Shown one piece after another: positions 18,697-28,374 of a stretch of DNA of 55,684 bases. Under the pieces are notes generated by a model that saw only the letters and a program-made list of their open reading frames with translations, was not told where the DNA came from and did not search any database. A program made the position numbers and the translations under genes. The stretch covers positions 1-55,684 of the forward strand of contig CAIPPE010000255.1 of assembly GCA_903866825.1 (NCBI GenBank). Reading direction: 5' to 3'. The stretch is from an uncultured Methylococcaceae bacterium. GTDB taxonomy: Bacteria; Pseudomonadota; Gammaproteobacteria; Methylococcales; Methylomonadaceae. Within the stretch, counting starts at the first letter, position 1, and every line of letters begins with the position of its first letter.

Positions 18697-21375
18697 ATGA
18701 ACAATAGCCTAATTTCAGAGATTACCGGACAAAATGACATTGATCCTACAGAAACTAAAGAGTGGATTGAAGCGCTACAATCAGTATTAGACCAAGATGG
18801 AAGTGAACGCGCGCACTTTCTGATTGAACAATTAGTTGCTGCAACTCGGCAGTCTGGTTTCGATATACCCTTTAGTGCTAACACAGCTTACTTGAATACT
18901 ATCCCCGTTTCTCGACAAGCCCAATTTCCTGGCGACGCAACCATAGAGCAGCGAATTCGCTCTTATGTGCGCTGGAACGCCATGATGATGGTATTAAGAG
19001 CAAATAAACATACCAATGTGGGTGGACATATTGCCAGCTTTGCATCTGCAGCAACTCTTTATGATGTCGGTTATAACCATTTTTGGCATGCGCCCTCAGA
19101 AAATCATGATGGTGACTTAATTTTTACACAAGGCCACTTAACACCTGGCGATTATGCTCGAGCCTTTTTACTGGGAAGACTCACCCAAGAACAAATGGAT
19201 AGTTTCCGCCAGGAAGTCGATGGTAACGGCTTACCGTCTTATCCACACCCTTGGTTAATGCAGGATTTTTGGCAATTCCCTACCGTGTCTATGGGCCTTG
19301 GTCCTATCATGGCTATTTATCAAGCACGCTTTATGCGTTACTTACAAGATCGTGGCTTTACTGATACTTCAAATCGTAAAGTATGGAGCTTCTTAGGTGA
19401 CGGCGAGACCGATGAACCTGAATCATTAGGTGCGATTGGCATGGCCGGTCGTGAGAAACTGGACAACCTGATTTTTGTTATCAACTGTAACCTGCAACGC
19501 TTAGATGGGCCAGTTCGAGGTAACGCTAAAATTATTCAAGAACTAGAAAGTGAGTTCCGTGGAGCGGGTTGGAATGTTATTAAACTGGTTTGGGGGCAAC
19601 GTTGGGATGCCTTATTGGCTCGAGATAATAAAGGACTTCTTGTTGCTCGTATGATGGCTTGTGTGGACGGTGATTACCAAACATTCAAAGCTAAAGATGG
19701 GGCTTATGTTCGTGAACACTTCTTTAATACACCTGAGCTTAAAGCCATGGTTGCAGATTGGTCGGACCGCGATATTTGGGAGCTCAACAGGGGGGGGCAT
19801 GATCCTGCCAAAACATACGCCGCTTTCCATGAGGCAGTAAACCATAAAGGTCAGCCAACCGTTATCTTAGCCAAAACCATTAAAGGTTATGGCATGGGTT
19901 CCTCTGGTGAAGCTCAAAACATTTCTCATCAACAAAAGAAAATGAGTGAAATTTCACTCACCCACTTCCGTGATCGCTATGAATTACCCGTCACTGATGA
20001 AGAAATTCAAAAACTGCCTTATCTAACCTTCCCTGAAGGTTCAAAAGAACTGGCTTATATGCAACAACGACGCGCTGAACTGGGTGGACACCTGCCCTCC
20101 AGACGTGCTAAGTCTTATGCGTTGGATGTACCTGTTTTGAGTGACTTTAAAGCTTTGCTAGAAGCCAGCGGTGAAGGCCGTGAAATATCAACCACGATGG
20201 CTTTTGTACGCTTACTTAACATCTTGGTTAAAGATAAAAACATTGGTAAACGTATCGTCCCGATTGTTCCTGATGAATCAAGAACCTTTGGTATGGAAGG
20301 CATGTTTAGACAGTTGGGTATTTGGTCACAAGTCGGTCAATTGTATACCCCTCAAGATGCTGACCAACTTATGTTCTATAAAGAAGATAAACATGGGCAG
20401 GTGTTACAAGAAGGGATTAATGAAGCCGGTGGTCTTTGTGACTGGATTGCGGCAGGTACCGCCTATTCAACGCATAACGTACCCATGATTCCGTTCTTCA
20501 TTTATTACTCTATGTTTGGTTTCCAACGCGTAGGTGATTTAATTTGGGCAGCAGCGGATCAAAGAACTCGCGGTTTCTTAATGGGCGGTACTGCGGGTAG
20601 AACCACATTAAACGGTGAGGGCTTACAACACGAAGATGGTCATAGCCATTTAATGTCAGCCACCGTGCCTAACTGTATCTCTTATGATCCCACTTATGCT
20701 TATGAATTGGCCGTGATCATTCAAGATGGCTTACGTCGCATGTATGTTGAGCAGGAAGACGTGTTCTATTACATTACCGTAATGAATGAGAACTACAGTC
20801 ATCCCGCTATGCCAAAAGGTATTGAGCTCGACATCTTAAAAGGCATGTATAAATTCCACCAGGGTGAAGAAAGTAAAGCGCCACGCGTACAATTATTAGG
20901 CTCAGGCACTATCTTCCGTGAAGTTGAATTTGCGGCTGAATTACTTAAAAATGACTGGGGTGTTGAAGCCGATTTATGGAGTTGCCCAAGCTTTACAGAA
21001 TTAGCTCGTGATGGTCAAGCCTGTGAACGTTGGAACCGTTTACATCCGACCGAACCTGCTAAACAATCACACGTAGCCAGCTGTCTAGATAATGCGGTAG
21101 GCCCTGTTATTGCCTCAACTGACTATACGCGTGCTTTTGCTGAACAGATTCGTGCTTATGTAAAAGCACCTTATACTGTGTTAGGTACCGATGGTTTTGG
21201 TCGCTCAGATACCCGTGAGAACTTAAGACGTTTCTTTGAGGTTGACCGTTACCATGTCACCATTGCGGCTCTGAAGAGTTTGGCTGATCTAGGTCAATTT
21301 GATGCAAATAAGGTTGAAGTCGCCATTGCCAAATATGGCATTGCGACAGAAATTAAAGCACCTTGGCTAATTTAA
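18697..21375 (+). CDS. aceE: Pyruvate dehydrogenase E1 component, homodimeric type
   Basis: Thiamine-diphosphate enzyme that decarboxylates pyruvate and acetylates the lipoyl group of E2 in the pyruvate dehydrogenase complex. The 892-residue length and sequence are those of the homodimeric gammaproteobacterial E1: NVGGHIASFASAATLYDVGYNHF, the ThDP motif SFLGDGETDEPES ending near NLIFVINCNLQRLDGPVRGN, KTIKGYGMG, and YYSMFGFQRVGDLIWAA with GRTTLNGEGLQHEDGHS. ATG 18697 has AGGA 7 bases upstream. aceF begins 15 bases after the stop, lpdA 19 bases after aceF, so the three form the complex operon. Confidence 0.98.
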   Translation: MNNSLISEITGQNDIDPTETKEWIEALQSVLDQDGSERAHFLIEQLVAATRQSGFDIPFSANTAYLNTIPVSRQAQFPGDATIEQRIRSYVRWNAMMMVLRANKHTNVGGHIASFASAATLYDVGYNHFWHAPSENHDGDLIFTQGHLTPGDYARAFLLGRLTQEQMDSFRQEVDGNGLPSYPHPWLMQDFWQFPTVSMGLGPIMAIYQARFMRYLQDRGFTDTSNRKVWSFLGDGETDEPESLGAIGMAGREKLDNLIFVINCNLQRLDGPVRGNAKIIQELESEFRGAGWNVIKLVWGQRWDALLARDNKGLLVARMMACVDGDYQTFKAKDGAYVREHFFNTPELKAMVADWSDRDIWELNRGGHDPAKTYAAFHEAVNHKGQPTVILAKTIKGYGMGSSGEAQNISHQQKKMSEISLTHFRDRYELPVTDEEIQKLPYLTFPEGSKELAYMQQRRAELGGHLPSRRAKSYALDVPVLSDFKALLEASGEGREISTTMAFVRLLNILVKDKNIGKRIVPIVPDESRTFGMEGMFRQLGIWSQVGQLYTPQDADQLMFYKEDKHGQVLQEGINEAGGLCDWIAAGTAYSTHNVPMIPFFIYYSMFGFQRVGDLIWAAADQRTRGFLMGGTAGRTTLNGEGLQHEDGHSHLMSATVPNCISYDPTYAYELAVIIQDGLRRMYVEQEDVFYYITVMNENYSHPAMPKGIELDILKGMYKFHQGEESKAPRVQLLGSGTIFREVEFAAELLKNDWGVEADLWSCPSFTELARDGQACERWNRLHPTEPAKQSHVASCLDNAVGPVIASTDYTRAFAEQIRAYVKAPYTVLGTDGFGRSDTRENLRRFFEVDRYHVTIAALKSLADLGQFDANKVEVAIAKYGIATEIKAPWLI

Positions 21376-21390
21376 CGTAAGGATAGTGAA

Positions 21391-22704
21391 ATGACTCAAT
21401 TGTTTGAAATTAGAGTTCCTGATGTCGGCAATGTCGCCGAAATTGATGTAGTTGAAGTCTTAATTAAAGCCGGTGATGTAGTAGAACTGGAACAAACCGT
21501 TGCAACGCTTGAAACTGATAAAGCCAGCATGGAGTTACCCTCTAGCGCTACAGGTACCATTCAAGAGGTTTACATCAAACCCGGTGACAAGGTTTCTGAA
21601 GGCACCCTTATCGCAACTGTATTAGCAAGTACCAGCGTAGTCAGTGCCGCTGAAATCGCCACACCTGTCGCAGTTACTGAAGTCCCAACGGCTGCTCCCG
21701 TAGTTGAAAAAGCACCAGAACCTATTGTGGCACCAACCCCAGCTACAGCAGTCGCTGTTACAACTAGCGTATCAATTCCTGTTCTGGACAACAATAACAC
21801 AGCCAATAGAGCTCATGCTTCACCTTCGGTACGTCTTTTTGCTCGTGAACTGGGCGTTGATGTAGCTAAAATAACAACAGGCAGCGGGCGTAAAGGTCGC
21901 ATCTTAAAAGATGATGTGAAGAACTATGTTAAAAAAGCGCTCAATGAAGGCCCTGTGTCTACTGGTGCCGGTATTCCAAGTATCCCAGCTGTTGACTTTA
22001 CGCCGTTTGGAGAGACTGAAGTTTTAAAACTTAGCAAAATCAAACGTCTTACTGGTCAAAACTTAAGTCGTGTCTGGTTAAACTTACCACTGGTTACTTA
22101 CCATGAAGAAGCCGATATCACTGATTTAGAGGCTTTCCGTAATATCCTGAATGCTGAGAAATCCAAAGGTGAAGTTAAGATTACCGGCTTGATGTTTATC
22201 ATTAAGGCGTTAGTTGCGGCAATGCAGCAATTTCCAAACTTTAATTCCTCTTTATCACCCGATGGCGAAAGCTTAATTCTTAAAAAATACTTCAACGTAG
22301 GTATTGCGGTTGATACACCGAATGGCTTGGTAGTACCTGTGTTACGTAACGTTAATACCAAGAGTATTACTGAGCTCGCTCAAGAACTGGCAGAGAAATC
22401 TGAAAAAGCCCGTCAAGGTAAATTGATGCCCGGCGACATGCAAGGCGGTTGTATCACTATTTCAAGTTTGGGTGGCATTGGTGGTACTGCCTTTACACCG
22501 ATTGTTAATGCGCCTGAAGTTGCAATTCTTGGCGTCACACGCGCCAAAATACAACCTGTTTGGAATGGTAAAGAGTTTGTACCCCGTTTAATGATGCCAT
22601 TAGATTTAACCTACGATCACCGTGTAATAGACGGAGCTGAAGGTGCAAGATTTATGGCGGCAGTTAAACAATATCTAGGTGATATTCGCCGCTTATTACT
22701 TTAA
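21391..22704 (+). CDS. aceF: Pyruvate dehydrogenase E2, dihydrolipoyl acetyltransferase
   Basis: Core of the pyruvate dehydrogenase complex; transfers the acetyl group to coenzyme A. The 437 residues contain one lipoyl domain (about 4-75, lipoyl Lys in ETDKASMELP), an Ala/Pro/Val/Thr-rich flexible linker (about 80-140), the E1/E3-binding domain (HASPSVRLFARELGVDV and GRKGRILKDDV), and the catalytic domain ending in the active-site DHRVIDGAEGARF. Many relatives carry two or three lipoyl domains; this one has a single domain. TAAGGATAG before ATG 21391 is a good ribosome-binding site. Confidence 0.97.
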   Translation: MTQLFEIRVPDVGNVAEIDVVEVLIKAGDVVELEQTVATLETDKASMELPSSATGTIQEVYIKPGDKVSEGTLIATVLASTSVVSAAEIATPVAVTEVPTAAPVVEKAPEPIVAPTPATAVAVTTSVSIPVLDNNNTANRAHASPSVRLFARELGVDVAKITTGSGRKGRILKDDVKNYVKKALNEGPVSTGAGIPSIPAVDFTPFGETEVLKLSKIKRLTGQNLSRVWLNLPLVTYHEEADITDLEAFRNILNAEKSKGEVKITGLMFIIKALVAAMQQFPNFNSSLSPDGESLILKKYFNVGIAVDTPNGLVVPVLRNVNTKSITELAQELAEKSEKARQGKLMPGDMQGGCITISSLGGIGGTAFTPIVNAPEVAILGVTRAKIQPVWNGKEFVPRLMMPLDLTYDHRVIDGAEGARFMAAVKQYLGDIRRLLL

Positions 22705-22723
22705 TACGGGATAGACTACTAAT

Positions 22724-24139
22724 ATGACTGAGACAGTTTTAAACGCAGAAGTTTTAGTGTTGGGTGGCGGCCCTGGTGGATATAGCGCTGCTTTTCGTGC
22801 GGCCGATTTAGGTAAACAAGTGGTTCTGGTTGAACGCTTCCCTGTATTAGGTGGTGTTTGCCTTAATGTAGGCTGTATACCTTCAAAAGCTTTATTACAT
22901 GCGGCACAAATCATTCATGAAGTCGATGAATTTGAAGCGCATGGGGTAAGTTATGGCAAACCCAGCATTGATATTAATAAAATCAGAAGCTGGAAAGAAA
23001 GTGTCACCAAAAGCTTAAATGACGGTCTTGCTGGACTCGTCAAACAACGCAAGGTGACTTATGTTCAAGGCACTGGCAAATTTACGTCAGCCAATACCTT
23101 AGCCGTTGAAACACCCGAAGGCATTAAAACAGTTCGTTTTGATCAAGCCATCATTGCTGCTGGCTCTAGACCCACTCAAATTCCCGTTTTTCCTCACGAT
23201 GATCCTCGGCTATGGGATTCCACTGATGCTTTACAACTTAAAGAGATTCCTAAAAAACTCTTGATTGTCGGTGGAGGTATTATTGGCTTAGAAATGGCGA
23301 CGGTCTATCATGCCATGGGCTCAGAAATCAGTGTGGTTGAGTTAATGGATCAGATTATTCCAGGTTGTGATAAAGACTTGGTCACTCCATTAGCAAGACG
23401 CATTAAAACACAATATAAAAACATTTGGCTAGAAACCAAAGTCACTGCGATTGAAGCCCTCACTGAAGGTCTTAAAGTTTCGTTTGAAGGCAAAGGTGCG
23501 CCTGAATCGGAGCTATTTGATGCCGTATTAGTCGCTGTAGGCCGTAGACCTAATGGCTTATTAATCGGTGCTGACTTAGCGGGTATTAATATCAATGAAC
23601 AAGGCTTTATTAACGTTGATAAACAACAACGCACCAATGTAAACCATATCTTTGCTATTGGAGACATTGTTGGTAATCCTATGCTGGCTCATAAAGCCGT
23701 TCATGAAGGCAAAGTGGCTGCAGAAATCATCGCCGGGCATAAGGCTCATTTTGATGCTTTAACCATTCCTTCTGTCGCTTATACAGACCCTGAAATTAGC
23801 TGGATGGGCCTTACCGAAAATCAAGCGAAACAACAGGGCATTGAATACGATAAAGCCGTATTTCCTTGGGCAGCTAGTGGCCGTTCTTTATGCTTAGGTC
23901 GTAAAGAAGGTTTAACTAAAATTATCTGTGAAAAAGAAACCGGTCGGATTTTGGGAGCGGGTATGGTGGGTACCAATGCGGGTGAATTAATTTCAGAAGC
24001 GGTCTTGGCACTGGAAATGGGAGCGGATGCTGAAGATATCAGCTTAACGATTCATCCACATCCTACACTGGCAGAAACGTTTGGTTTTGCCGCTGAAATG
24101 ATCACCGGCACTATTACTGATCTTTATATTAAAAAATAA
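22724..24139 (+). CDS. lpdA: Dihydrolipoyl dehydrogenase (E3)
   Basis: FAD enzyme that reoxidises dihydrolipoamide with NAD+ in pyruvate and 2-oxoglutarate dehydrogenase complexes. The 471-residue protein has the N-terminal FAD site VLGGGPGGYSAAFRAADLG, the redox disulfide GGVCLNVGCIPSKALLH, the NAD site IVGGGIIGLEMATVYHAMGS, the second FAD segment VNHIFAIGDIVGNPMLAHKA, and the C-terminal dimer-domain catalytic pair IHPHPTLAE. It is the last gene of the aceE operon; hairpins follow its stop. Confidence 0.98.
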   Translation: MTETVLNAEVLVLGGGPGGYSAAFRAADLGKQVVLVERFPVLGGVCLNVGCIPSKALLHAAQIIHEVDEFEAHGVSYGKPSIDINKIRSWKESVTKSLNDGLAGLVKQRKVTYVQGTGKFTSANTLAVETPEGIKTVRFDQAIIAAGSRPTQIPVFPHDDPRLWDSTDALQLKEIPKKLLIVGGGIIGLEMATVYHAMGSEISVVELMDQIIPGCDKDLVTPLARRIKTQYKNIWLETKVTAIEALTEGLKVSFEGKGAPESELFDAVLVAVGRRPNGLLIGADLAGININEQGFINVDKQQRTNVNHIFAIGDIVGNPMLAHKAVHEGKVAAEIIAGHKAHFDALTIPSVAYTDPEISWMGLTENQAKQQGIEYDKAVFPWAASGRSLCLGRKEGLTKIICEKETGRILGAGMVGTNAGELISEAVLALEMGADAEDISLTIHPHPTLAETFGFAAEMITGTITDLYIKK

Positions 24140-24157
24140 GCCGTTTGTCAGCAAGGC

Positions 24158-24218
24158 GAGGGGCTACGGGGAATTGATCTAATAAAATCTCCCCTAGCCC
24201 CTCTTTTTTAGAGAGGGG
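24158..24218. terminator. Overlapping hairpins after lpdA
   Basis: GAGGGGCTACGGGGA (24158-24172) pairs with TCCCCTAGCCCCTC (24190-24203). The 3' part of the latter can instead pair with AGAGGGG (24212-24218) across a T-rich loop. The structures exclude each other. The T-run and convergent gene order suggest a two-way terminator; the sequence also looks like a dispersed palindromic element. Confidence 0.6.
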
Positions 24219-24247
24219 GACTAAAGCCTACTCTTGATCGTATATCC

Positions 24248-24970
24248 TTAGACTTCTTTTTTAAGCTCATTAACGTATAAGGTCGCACCTATCACAGCTG
24301 CAGGTGCAATCACTATATTGATAATAGGAAAGGTTAACCCCATAGCGGCAACACCACCAAAACTTAAGGCTCCTAACCGGACACTACCAACTAATTGCTT
24401 CTGTTCAGAAAACAAAACACCTGCATTTTCTAAAGGATAGGCAAAATATTCCAAAGCCATACCCCAGGCACCAAACAAAGCCCACAAAAAAGGCGCCAGC
24501 ACATTAATACCGGGAATAATTGACAGGATTATTAGCGGTAACGCCCTACTTAATAAGTATCCGGCACGCTTTAACTCTGCCAACATGACCTTAACTAAAG
24601 GCTGTTCCTCAATAACACTGGGTTGACCGGTGATCAGCACCAGCGTTTTAGCAGATAATCTACCGTAAAAAGGCGACGCTAATAAGTTAGCTAGCACAGT
24701 AAAGGTAAAGAATCCGGCAATAATGAAACTGACAAAAAACAGCGGCCATAATATCCAGCTTAACCAGCTCAGCCATCCAGGTATAAACTGATTGATCAAA
24801 TCAGAAAGATAGTAGTAGGCCAATACTAAGGCCACACCATACAACACAACATTAATCAGAATCGGAATTAAAACAAAGCGCCGTAGTTCTGTACTGGCTA
24901 ATAAATTAAGCCCTTTAAACAAATATCCAACGGCTAAAACGGGATTATTACCCTTTTTATCAAATAACAT
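24248..24970 (-). CDS. cysZ: CysZ-like (EI24 domain) membrane protein
   Basis: 240-residue inner-membrane protein of the EI24/CysZ family; CysZ mediates sulfate uptake for cysteine synthesis. The N-terminus has GYLFKGLNLLASTELRRFVLIPILINVVLY, typical of the family, and about four to six hydrophobic segments follow, with SPFYGRLSAKTLVLITGQP and the Pro-rich LPLIILSIIPGINVLAPFLW region. ATG 24970 overlaps the mtnA stop by 11 bases, so it is translationally coupled to mtnA. The pairing with a sulfur-salvage gene agrees with a sulfur role, but function is assigned by family only. Confidence 0.8.
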   Translation of the reverse strand: MLFDKKGNNPVLAVGYLFKGLNLLASTELRRFVLIPILINVVLYGVALVLAYYYLSDLINQFIPGWLSWLSWILWPLFFVSFIIAGFFTFTVLANLLASPFYGRLSAKTLVLITGQPSVIEEQPLVKVMLAELKRAGYLLSRALPLIILSIIPGINVLAPFLWALFGAWGMALEYFAYPLENAGVLFSEQKQLVGSVRLGALSFGGVAAMGLTFPIINIVIAPAAVIGATLYVNELKKEV

Positions 24971-26003
24971 CTTTTATCTCCAGCATACCGTGTTGAGTTG
25001 GATTTAAAACAACACCCCGTTCTGTGACAATAGCAGAAATTAATTCAGCAGGGGTGACATCAAAAACAGGATTCCAGGCACTCACTAAAGAACCTTCCGT
25101 ATTATAACAAGTTGGCAGTAACTCATTAGGGTTACGATGTTCAATCTCTATCAGTTCACCGCTCTCAATAGTCCAGTCAATGGTGGTGGTAGGTGCCACT
25201 ACCATCAACTTAACGCCATGCTGTTTGGCTAATATTGCCAGCGAGTAAGTGCCTACTTTATTCGCAGTATCGCCATTCGCAGCAATTCTGTCAGCACCCA
25301 CAATAATCCAGTCTATTGGTCCTGACTTCATTAACCAAGCCGCCGCCGAATCTGCTAACAACGTCACCGGAATATTATCTTGAGCTAACTCCCAAACGGT
25401 CAAACGCGCCCCTTGCAACCAAGGCCTAGTTTCACCAGCATACACGTTTAAAGGTTGCCGACTCACTGCACTGCGAATAACTCCCAAGGCAGTACCATAA
25501 CCGCCTGTTGCTAAAGCACCCGCATTACAATGGGTCATTACTCCCTTAGCGCCGACTAATAAATCAGCCCCGAACTCACCCATTTGCCTATTTGCCATCA
25601 TATCATCGGCATGAATTTTCTCGGCATACGCTACACAGGCCATCACCGGGTTTTCTGGATTCTGTTCTAAAACAGCCTGCATTTGTGCCAAGGCCCAAAA
25701 TAAATTAACCGCTGTTGGTCGAGACTTTGCCAACAAAGCGATATCTTCGGCAACGGACTGCTGCCAATGATTAGGCACCTCTAAATAATGCTGACTAACC
25801 GACAAAGCAACCCCATAAGCTGCAGCAATTCCAATAGCCGGCGCACCCCGCACTCGCATCGTCACTATCGCTTCGGCAACCCCCTTGGCATCATGATACT
25901 CATCATAAATTAGCTTATCAGGCAGTTGTCGTTGGTCGAGCACTCTTAAATACGTACCCGTCCATTGAAGTGCTTTTACCGTCCCGTTATTTTGTTCTGT
26001 CAT
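24960..26003 (-). CDS. mtnA: Methylthioribose-1-phosphate isomerase
   Basis: Isomerises 5-methylthioribose 1-phosphate to the ribulose form in methionine salvage. The 347 residues show VRGAPAIGIAAAYG near the N-terminus, the catalytic Cys region GVMTHCNAGALATGGYGTALGVI and the conserved Asp in IVGADRIAANGDTANKVGTY. Length and motifs match MtnA rather than the eIF2B-type regulators. ATG 26003. It is divergent from mtaD with a 65-bp gap, and the cysZ-like gene follows with an overlap. The mtnA-mtaD neighbourhood is also seen in Pseudomonas aeruginosa, where methylthioadenosine is first deaminated. Confidence 0.95.
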   Translation of the reverse strand: MTEQNNGTVKALQWTGTYLRVLDQRQLPDKLIYDEYHDAKGVAEAIVTMRVRGAPAIGIAAAYGVALSVSQHYLEVPNHWQQSVAEDIALLAKSRPTAVNLFWALAQMQAVLEQNPENPVMACVAYAEKIHADDMMANRQMGEFGADLLVGAKGVMTHCNAGALATGGYGTALGVIRSAVSRQPLNVYAGETRPWLQGARLTVWELAQDNIPVTLLADSAAAWLMKSGPIDWIIVGADRIAANGDTANKVGTYSLAILAKQHGVKLMVVAPTTTIDWTIESGELIEIEHRNPNELLPTCYNTEGSLVSAWNPVFDVTPAELISAIVTERGVVLNPTQHGMLEIKDVI

Positions 26004-26068
26004 TATTTAATAATACCCGATGGTAAAAGTTATAATTCTCTGCATTATCTTTAAAATAGGAGCCACAG

Positions 26069-27382
26069 ATGATCGTCGACACCCTTATTCATGCGCGTTG
26101 GATTATACCTGTTGAGCCTGAATCCGTAACCTACGAACACCATACGCTAGTCATTCATGAAGGGAAAATTATTGACTTATTACCCACGCCAGAAGCCTTG
26201 CGAAAATACACCGGAACCAATACTGAACAGTTAGACAATCATGCCTTACTACCCGGCTTGATCAACTGTCACACTCACGCAGCCATGACCTTGTTTCGAG
26301 GCATCGCCGATGATTTACCGCTCATGGACTGGTTGCAGAATCATATTTGGCCACTAGAGCAAAAATGGCTGAGCCCCGATTTTGTTAAAGACGGCACAGA
26401 ATTAGCTATCGCTGAAATGATTCTAGGTGGAACCACATGCTTTAATGATATGTATTTCTTCCCTGACATTACTGCAGAACAAGTTTTGCACCATGGCATA
26501 CGTGCCAAAGTAGGTTTAATTGTTATTGATTTCCCGTCTGCCTGGGCACAGAACAGCATTGAATATATCACTAAAGGTCTTGCTTTAAAAAAGCAACTCC
26601 AGCATTCTTCCCTATGCACTACAGCTTTTGCTCCTCATGCGCCTTATACCGTATCCGATGCAACATTTCAGAATATCAAGATGCTGGCTGATGAACTGAA
26701 TGTACCCGTACATATTCATGTTCATGAAACAGCTCATGAAGTAGAGCAAGCATTAACACAATTTGGACAACGACCATTACAAAGATTGCATGATTTAGGT
26801 TTAATCAATCCGTCTTTGATTGCAGTTCATATGACTCAATTAACTGACGAAGAAATTAATCTTCTAGCCATATCTGGATCACACATCGTACATTGCCCAG
26901 AATCGAATTTAAAACTGGCTAGCGGATTTAGCCCCATCGCCAAGTGCTTAAGTGCAGGCATCAATGTCGCCCTGGGCACTGATGGCGCAGCCAGTAATAA
27001 CGACTTAGACATGTTTGGTGAGATGCGAATAGCGGCACTGTTAGGCAAAGCAGTTGCTGGTGATGCAAGTGCTATTCGAGCAATGACAGCGTTACGCATG
27101 GCAACCATTAATGGTGCCAAAGCCCTGGGCCTGGATGATTATTGCGGTTCATTAAGTATCGGCAAAGAAGCTGATGTAATTTCCATTGATTTAAGCACGC
27201 TAGAAACTCAACCAGTTTATTGTCCGATTTCACACATAGTTTACGCAGCCAGTCGTCAGCATGTCACAGACGTATGGGTGGCAGGTAAACGCCTATTAAA
27301 ACAACGCCAGTTAACTACCTTCAAAACTGATGACCTGAAAAAAAGAATAACCCTATGGCAACAACGTCTGATAAAAATTTAA
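26069..27382 (+). CDS. mtaD: 5'-methylthioadenosine deaminase (TRZ/ATZ amidohydrolase)
   Basis: Metal-dependent amidohydrolase; family members of this type deaminate 5'-methylthioadenosine to methylthioinosine and may also act on S-adenosylhomocysteine. The 437 residues have the metal motif LLPGLINCHTHAAMTLFRG, FAPHAPYTVSD, VPVHIHVHETAHEV (metal and catalytic His/Glu), AVHMTQLTDEEI and ALGTDGAASNNDLDM (metal Asp). AGGAGC precedes ATG 26069. Divergent to mtnA, so its substrate is probably methylthioadenosine, feeding MtnA through a methylthioinosine phosphorylase that is not in this window. Guanine deaminase or chlorohydrolase-like activity is the main alternative. Confidence 0.88.
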   Translation: MIVDTLIHARWIIPVEPESVTYEHHTLVIHEGKIIDLLPTPEALRKYTGTNTEQLDNHALLPGLINCHTHAAMTLFRGIADDLPLMDWLQNHIWPLEQKWLSPDFVKDGTELAIAEMILGGTTCFNDMYFFPDITAEQVLHHGIRAKVGLIVIDFPSAWAQNSIEYITKGLALKKQLQHSSLCTTAFAPHAPYTVSDATFQNIKMLADELNVPVHIHVHETAHEVEQALTQFGQRPLQRLHDLGLINPSLIAVHMTQLTDEEINLLAISGSHIVHCPESNLKLASGFSPIAKCLSAGINVALGTDGAASNNDLDMFGEMRIAALLGKAVAGDASAIRAMTALRMATINGAKALGLDDYCGSLSIGKEADVISIDLSTLETQPVYCPISHIVYAASRQHVTDVWVAGKRLLKQRQLTTFKTDDLKKRITLWQQRLIKI

Positions 27383-27558
27383 GCTCTGATTCTCGCCAAG
27401 GTTAGCTACAAGTGATATAGTCAGGGTATAAAACTGTTGAGCGACTATTTGCATCGTTAAACTCGCTCAGATAGAATATAAAGAACCTATTCTTGCTAAC
27501 TAAGGAAGAATATCTCAACACGTAGTCTCTTTTTAAAGCTGGAACAGCGTAATTAATT

Positions 27559-28359
27559 ATGAATAAAATTTTGCAAGCTATCATTTCTATTTTCAAGAAA
27601 TCTTATGATTCACTTCCCGAACAAGTCTCAGCGAAAACGCCTATAGCCCCCTCCCCTACTAAGCCAAATATAAATAATGAAACGCAGATTAAGGCTCCCG
27701 TCGTAGAAGAACCCAAGGTTAAAGAATTAGTAGAAACTGAAGCAAAAGCAGAGCCTGTTATAGAAGCAGTAGTAAAAGCTCCAACCATCCAGGCATCAAA
27801 AATCACCTCAGACAACCTTCCGCAAGATTCAATACAAAGACGCCACGCACTTTCTCAATTGCACAATATTATTGAAACCATTAAAGGTCCACGTCCTTCA
27901 GACTCTATTCAAAATCGGCATTACGACGCATTGATTAAAAGCATCATTACGCAAGCGTTAACTGATAAATCAGCTCTTGAAAATTTATATAAAAACTATG
28001 GAAGCATTCCTAAGACTATCCTCCAAGTTATTATAAAACCTACTACTCAAGTTCAAGAAACCATAGTGCAAGCGGAAGAGTCACCTGTAACAGAAGTTAC
28101 TTCTGTCAACACACAGACTGAACCTGTAATTTCTATACCTCCTACTGATTCAATTTTACGTCGTCATTACGATAGCTTGATTAATAATCAAGGTCAGACT
28201 GGAGAAGCACCTGTAGCACAAGAATCTCTAGTACAAGAAACTATAACCCATACAGAGATTGAACCCATTTTATCAGCAGTACCTACAGACTCGATTTTAC
28301 GTCGTCATTACGATACATTGATAAATAATGAACTTAACCGACTTTTAGAAGAACAATAA
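27559..28359 (+). CDS. Unknown protein with four DSIxxRHY repeats
   Basis: 266 residues, no recognised family. It starts with a short helix (MNKILQAIISIFKKSYDSLP) and then alternates low-complexity Pro/Glu/Val/Thr linkers with four copies of one motif: DSIQRRHALSQL (about 90), DSIQNRHYDALI (115), DSILRRHYDSLI (197) and DSILRRHYDTLI (244). Copies three and four are nearly identical, including the preceding PTD, which points to recent internal duplication. Charged linkers and short helical motifs suggest an extended cytoplasmic scaffold or anchor with repeated docking peptides; this is inference. A hairpin follows the stop. ATG 27559 is weakly supported by upstream sequence. Confidence 0.7.
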   Translation: MNKILQAIISIFKKSYDSLPEQVSAKTPIAPSPTKPNINNETQIKAPVVEEPKVKELVETEAKAEPVIEAVVKAPTIQASKITSDNLPQDSIQRRHALSQLHNIIETIKGPRPSDSIQNRHYDALIKSIITQALTDKSALENLYKNYGSIPKTILQVIIKPTTQVQETIVQAEESPVTEVTSVNTQTEPVISIPPTDSILRRHYDSLINNQGQTGEAPVAQESLVQETITHTEIEPILSAVPTDSILRRHYDTLINNELNRLLEEQ

Positions 28360-28374
28360 TAAACAATTTTAATG

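Noticed and set aside
18564-18884. 106-codon minus-strand frame upstream of aceE
   Set aside because: Two thirds overlap the aceE coding region; composition and lack of family features mark it as a shadow.
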